Assembly: GCF_009193355.1 (NCBI RefSeq)
Contig: NZ_WBVT01000031.1
Span: 1-37,965 of the forward strand
Reading direction: 5' to 3'
Origin: Bifidobacterium leontopitheci
GTDB lineage: Bacteria; Actinomycetota; Actinomycetes; Actinomycetales; Bifidobacteriaceae
DNA length: 37,965 nucleotides
Shown here: positions 35,604 to 37,965 of the stretch, piece after piece
Position numbering within the stretch: position 1 is the first letter of the stretch
Layout: every line of letters begins with the position of its first letter
Position numbers and translations under genes: made by a program
The notes under the pieces: generated by a model
Seen by the model: only the letters and a program-made list of their open reading frames with translations
Told to the model about the DNA's origin: nothing
Database searches by the model: none

Positions 35604-35970
35604 CGTAGCCCCCTATGGTCTGCCAAGGGTCTGCCGTCTGCTCCACGCCAAGAAGCCTATCGAGGTACAGCCCGCCGTGTTCCGCCGTGAGTTTCGCGGG
35701 GTTCGTCGCCATCCACACTTGCACGGCGCCCAGCGTCATGGACGGGCGCAAGTAGATCAGCTTACGGGCGGCGAGACGTGCCAGCGCCTTGTCAAGGAAC
35801 GCGCGGGACAGTTCGCGGGCGTCACCGAGTTCAAACCACGGCAGACCGACGGCGTGGGCCATGTCGCAATACAGGACATCCCAATACCCGCTATGACCCC
35901 GCGCCCATACACTCAGACGAAGATACAGGCGTTTCGACAGGTAGCCTTCAGGCGGCGCATACCGCTTCAT
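35593..35970 (-). CDS. Small winged-helix-like protein (wH2)
   Basis: A 125-residue protein of unknown family. Residues about 30-90 contain a block, VLYCDMAHAVGLPWFELG and later LARLAARKLIYLRPSMTLGA, that can be aligned with the next gene upstream in the operon (SVRYADLAHLVGLPWIWTR and LAALDRERLISVRPATHDA). The two are therefore diverged duplicates. A helix, a second helix with AHxVGLPW, and a closing helix and strand pattern fit a winged helix. It overlaps both neighbours, so it is cotranscribed and translationally coupled. Confidence 0.6.
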   Translation of the reverse strand: MKRYAPPEGYLSKRLYLRLSVWARGHSGYWDVLYCDMAHAVGLPWFELGDARELSRAFLDKALARLAARKLIYLRPSMTLGAVQVWMATNPAKLTAEHGGLYLDRLLGVEQTADPWQTIGGYDGQ

Positions 35971-36262
35971 GGTTCATCACCCCCGTTTCGGTCAGTCGTA
36001 CCAGCACGGCGTCATGCGTGGCCGGGCGTACGGATATGAGGCGTTCTCGGTCAAGCGCGGCGAGCGCGGCGCGTAGCGTAACTATCGTGTTCGCGTTGTT
36101 CCGCGTCCATATCCACGGCAAGCCGACAAGGTGGGCAAGATCGGCGTAGCGCACCGAGGTATAGCGTCGCGCGTCGCATGTGCTTGCAAGACGGGCGAGG
36201 ATACGGCGTACAAGGTGGCGTTTCAGGACGCCGCCGTTGTCCCTAGGCGTGCGGGCGTTCAC
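35948..36262 (-). CDS. Small winged-helix-like protein (wH1)
   Basis: A 104-residue protein, paralogue of the following gene (shared D-x-AHxVGLPW and a shared helix-to-RP motif near the end). It begins with a basic region VLKRHLVRRILARL. The start is GTG, overlapping the stop of the excisionase-like gene in a GTGA junction. I do not recognise the family; DNA binding is inferred from the basic charge, the helical pattern and the operon context. Confidence 0.58.
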   Translation of the reverse strand: MNARTPRDNGGVLKRHLVRRILARLASTCDARRYTSVRYADLAHLVGLPWIWTRNNANTIVTLRAALAALDRERLISVRPATHDAVLVRLTETGVMNHEAVCAA

Positions 36263-36615
36263 TGTCGCACCCCCTTGGCGCGTGCCGCGACTTCCGCGAT
36301 GATCGCGGCAGCGCTGCTGTTTTGCAGATCGGCGGAACCGCGACGGCTGCGACGGCGGGCGGGCGGCGCTGCTGCGGCGGGCGCGGTCGGGCGTAGCGTG
36401 GTGGTGTGTTCGGCTATGAAGCGGCGGATATCGGCCACGGCGTACATGTTGCGAGGGCGTCCCGCCTTACCGGTGCTGGGCACCCTCACGACGGGCAGTT
36501 CACCCCGCGCCGTCCATCTGTCTATCGTCACGGCTTCGACGCCGAGCATGGCCGCGGCTTGCTGCCGGTTCACGATCAGGGCGGGCGTGGCGGTCGGTTG
36601 CGTGTTGCTTGTCAT
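36259..36615 (-). CDS. Excisionase / MerR-like helix-turn-helix protein
   Basis: A 118-residue protein with an N-terminal Xis/BldC-like winged helix (about 15-75): VNRQQAAAMLGVEAVTIDRW, then RGELPVVRVPSTGKAGRP and MYAVADIRRFI. Such proteins bend attachment-site DNA for excision or act as regulators. The C-terminal 40 residues are Ala/Arg-rich and unstructured. The ATG at 36615 has GAGGGG six bases upstream; that box lies in one arm of an 8-bp hairpin. First gene of the overlapping minus-strand operon that ends at the iterons. Confidence 0.78.
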   Translation of the reverse strand: MTSNTQPTATPALIVNRQQAAAMLGVEAVTIDRWTARGELPVVRVPSTGKAGRPRNMYAVADIRRFIAEHTTTLRPTAPAAAAPPARRRSRRGSADLQNSSAAAIIAEVAARAKGVRQ

Positions 36616-36618
36616 ATT

Positions 36619-36643
36619 GTTCCCCTCACTGGGCAAGGGGAAC
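36619..36643 (-). promoter_or_regulatory. Hairpin covering the ribosome binding site of the excisionase gene
   Basis: Arms GTTCCCCT and AGGGGAAC (8 bp, perfect) with a nine-base loop. On the minus strand the second arm carries the Shine-Dalgarno of the excisionase-like gene, three bases before its ATG. It could hide the site in mRNA, or act on DNA as an operator. Confidence 0.6.
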
Positions 36644-36703
36644 CGCCTAGCAGTACGGGCGTGCTTCGATCAGCGGCGATACAAGATCAGCTAGTCGCCA
36701 CGG

Positions 36704-37429
36704 CTAGACGGCACCCGTTGGAATTGGAACGGAGCCGCTAGAGCGGGCGGACTGAGGGGCACGCGGCAGAAGAGCCGCCGACACGATCAGGAGCGATACG
36801 ACGGGCGCCGTATCCGGTGGCGCCCCGGTATCGGGGAAGGACAGCGCCGCAAGACGTTGCAGCACAGCGGCAAGTAGAGCGAGTGCCGCCGAGATGGTTG
36901 CAGAGGGTGCCGTATACGCCCGGCAGTCGGCGAGCATACGCAGACAGTCGGCACGCAGTTCAAGCATTCCAGCCGCCACGTATTCCGTCGCGTACTGGGC
37001 AAGCGCCAACAAGGCGTGTTCGTGCGCCCATTCGCGGACGGTTTCGACTGCTGCCGAGTTTCGCCACATGGCGATCAGTTCGGCGGTTTCCGTCGCCGTC
37101 AACTGTATTTCGTCGTCAAACATGAGATCGACGGCGGCGCAGATGGAAACGGTACCGTTCGCCATACCGACGAACAAGGCGCAACGGCGTGCCATGTCAT
37201 CGAATGCGGCGGTGCAGCACGCGAAGGCGTCGCCCGCCCGGTTAGGGGTAATCCGTCCCGCGGGGATGACGGCGGGGGCGATCTTGACAGATTGCAGCAC
37301 CTTGGACAGTTGCGCCACGAGATCACGACACTGTGAGCCGTGGGCAGTCCCGCCGTTATGCAGCACGACGACGCTAGCGATACGGCGGGTATCGCCTGAC
37401 GTGACGACGTGCGTTGTTTCCATGAGCAT
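36704..37429 (-). CDS. Hypothetical protein of the integrated element
   Basis: A 241-residue protein I do not recognise. It looks soluble for the first 160 residues (with a VVVLHNGG stretch and several cysteines) and has a hydrophobic C-terminal third rich in Ala and Leu (about 165-225) that may include one or two membrane segments. The ATG at 37429 has GGGG eight bases upstream; a GTG six bases further up is too close to that box. It has its own promoter and an operator-like palindrome upstream, and the right 19-bp repeat lies just beyond. It reads toward the excisionase operon on the same strand, 88 bp away. Confidence 0.55.
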   Translation of the reverse strand: MLMETTHVVTSGDTRRIASVVVLHNGGTAHGSQCRDLVAQLSKVLQSVKIAPAVIPAGRITPNRAGDAFACCTAAFDDMARRCALFVGMANGTVSICAAVDLMFDDEIQLTATETAELIAMWRNSAAVETVREWAHEHALLALAQYATEYVAAGMLELRADCLRMLADCRAYTAPSATISAALALLAAVLQRLAALSFPDTGAPPDTAPVVSLLIVSAALLPRAPQSARSSGSVPIPTGAV

Positions 37430-37455
37430 TAACACTACCCCGGTTTTTCATCCAA

Positions 37456-37486
37456 TGTCTACCAGCGCAGACAATTGACATCAATT
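37456..37486 (-). promoter_or_regulatory. Promoter with operator-like palindrome
   Basis: On the minus strand a -35 box TTGATG (complement of 37479-37484) and a -10 box TAGACA (complement of 37456-37461) are 17 bp apart. The palindrome AATTGA-CA-TCAATT (37473-37486) covers the -35 box, as expected of a repressor site. Confidence 0.5.
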
Positions 37487-37501
37487 ATTTTGGCCGCGTT
37501 G

Positions 37502-37520
37502 GGGTGCACAGGGGGTGCAA
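37502..37520 (+). repeat. Right 19-bp direct repeat of the integrated element
   Basis: An exact copy of 32135-32153, in the same orientation, 5367 bp away. It lies upstream of the outermost minus-strand gene, just as the left copy lies upstream of integrase 1. In a circular form the two would meet between those genes. Confidence 0.7.
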
Positions 37521-37965
37521 GCAGAATTTCCCAACTTCAAAACCGTTGTAAAATAAGGCGTTAGAGGTGAAAATACATGTGACTTCTAAGCTCATGTAAC
37601 GAGTATAGATTCTTGGGCGTGTGATTGGTAGTCGGCGCATGGCCTAGTTTCTTTCTCGGCCGAATATGTGTTCCGCGAACGTTTGTCCGATAATATAGCT
37701 ATGCGCTACTCAACCAGCCGGCGCAATGGAACAAACGAAAGACTTCACGTAGGATTGCCTGGTTCTCTAATGAAATGTGAGGCTTCTGCTGTTTTCGTGG
37801 GTTAGATTGTGGGTTGGGGTAGTCGTATGTCGAGGCCGCCGGATAACGCCCGAAGTTTTGCGCACTTTGGTTCTGGCTTGGGTTGAGAACATGGCCCGTG
37901 TCCTGTGTACGATTTTCAGTCGCCAAACATAGAAAACCGCGATTGGAAGCGAGGACACAAGCCAT
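37521..37965. other. No gene supported to the window edge
   Basis: This stretch is AT-richer than the core genome and has no reading frame with family resemblance or a clear ribosome binding site. An 88-codon frame on the minus strand (37699-37965) starts exactly at the window edge and is polar and featureless; it may be chance or the end of a gene that continues outside. Confidence 0.5.

Noticed and set aside
37699..37965. An 88-residue minus-strand gene
   Set aside because: It begins exactly at the window edge, is low in complexity, has no family resemblance, and its ribosome binding site cannot be seen.

Overview
The window looks like part of a Bifidobacterium chromosome. Coding DNA is GC-rich, the L-lactate dehydrogenase matches the bifidobacterial enzyme almost throughout (from memory of that family), the tmRNA encodes the tag AKSNRTEFALAA, and lexA / LysM protein / nrdR stand in the order typical of Actinobacteria. 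No searches could be run, so every assignment rests on motifs, length, gene order and remembered family features.

Positions 1-14500 are core housekeeping genes: hrpA (helicase) and an RsmC-like methyltransferase on the minus strand; hflX, ldh and a CDF metal exporter on the plus strand; lexA divergent from a LysM protein and nrdR; then helD and a SerA-type dehydrogenase as a minus-strand pair. Regulatory sequence is legible at several points: a CRP-like palindrome abutting the ldh promoter, an SOS box inside the lexA promoter, an apparently leaderless nrdR, and a hairpin ahead of the CDF gene.

Positions 14640-29730 are the division and cell-wall (dcw) cluster, read left to right: mraZ, rsmH, ftsL-like, a class B PBP, a MurE-like gene, murF, mraY, murD, ftsW, murG, murC, ftsQ. 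Four GTGGGG-type boxes spaced exactly 10 bp precede mraZ. Together the genes make and export lipid II and build the septal synthase. The gene in the murE position has kept the outline of MurE but lost its P-loop and central ligase domain, so it looks like a non-catalytic relative. ssrA (tmRNA), with its own promoter and terminator, closes the core region.

Positions 30250-37965 are accessory. They hold a collapsed insertion sequence (26-bp inverted repeats around a broken transposase), an AT-richer orphan gene, and the 3' half of a tRNA-Arg(UCU), a typical attachment-site scar. Next comes a compact element of about 5.4 kb bounded by 19-bp direct repeats. It carries two overlapping tyrosine recombinase genes, an AT-rich stretch followed by seven iterons on a 23-bp period, a minus-strand operon of an excisionase-like protein and three small winged-helix-like proteins (two of them paralogues), and an unknown gene with its own promoter and operator-like palindrome. 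I recognise no relaxase, phage structural gene or known Rep family. The best reading is an integrated mini-replicon with an unfamiliar initiation module, and it is the main candidate here for an undescribed system.
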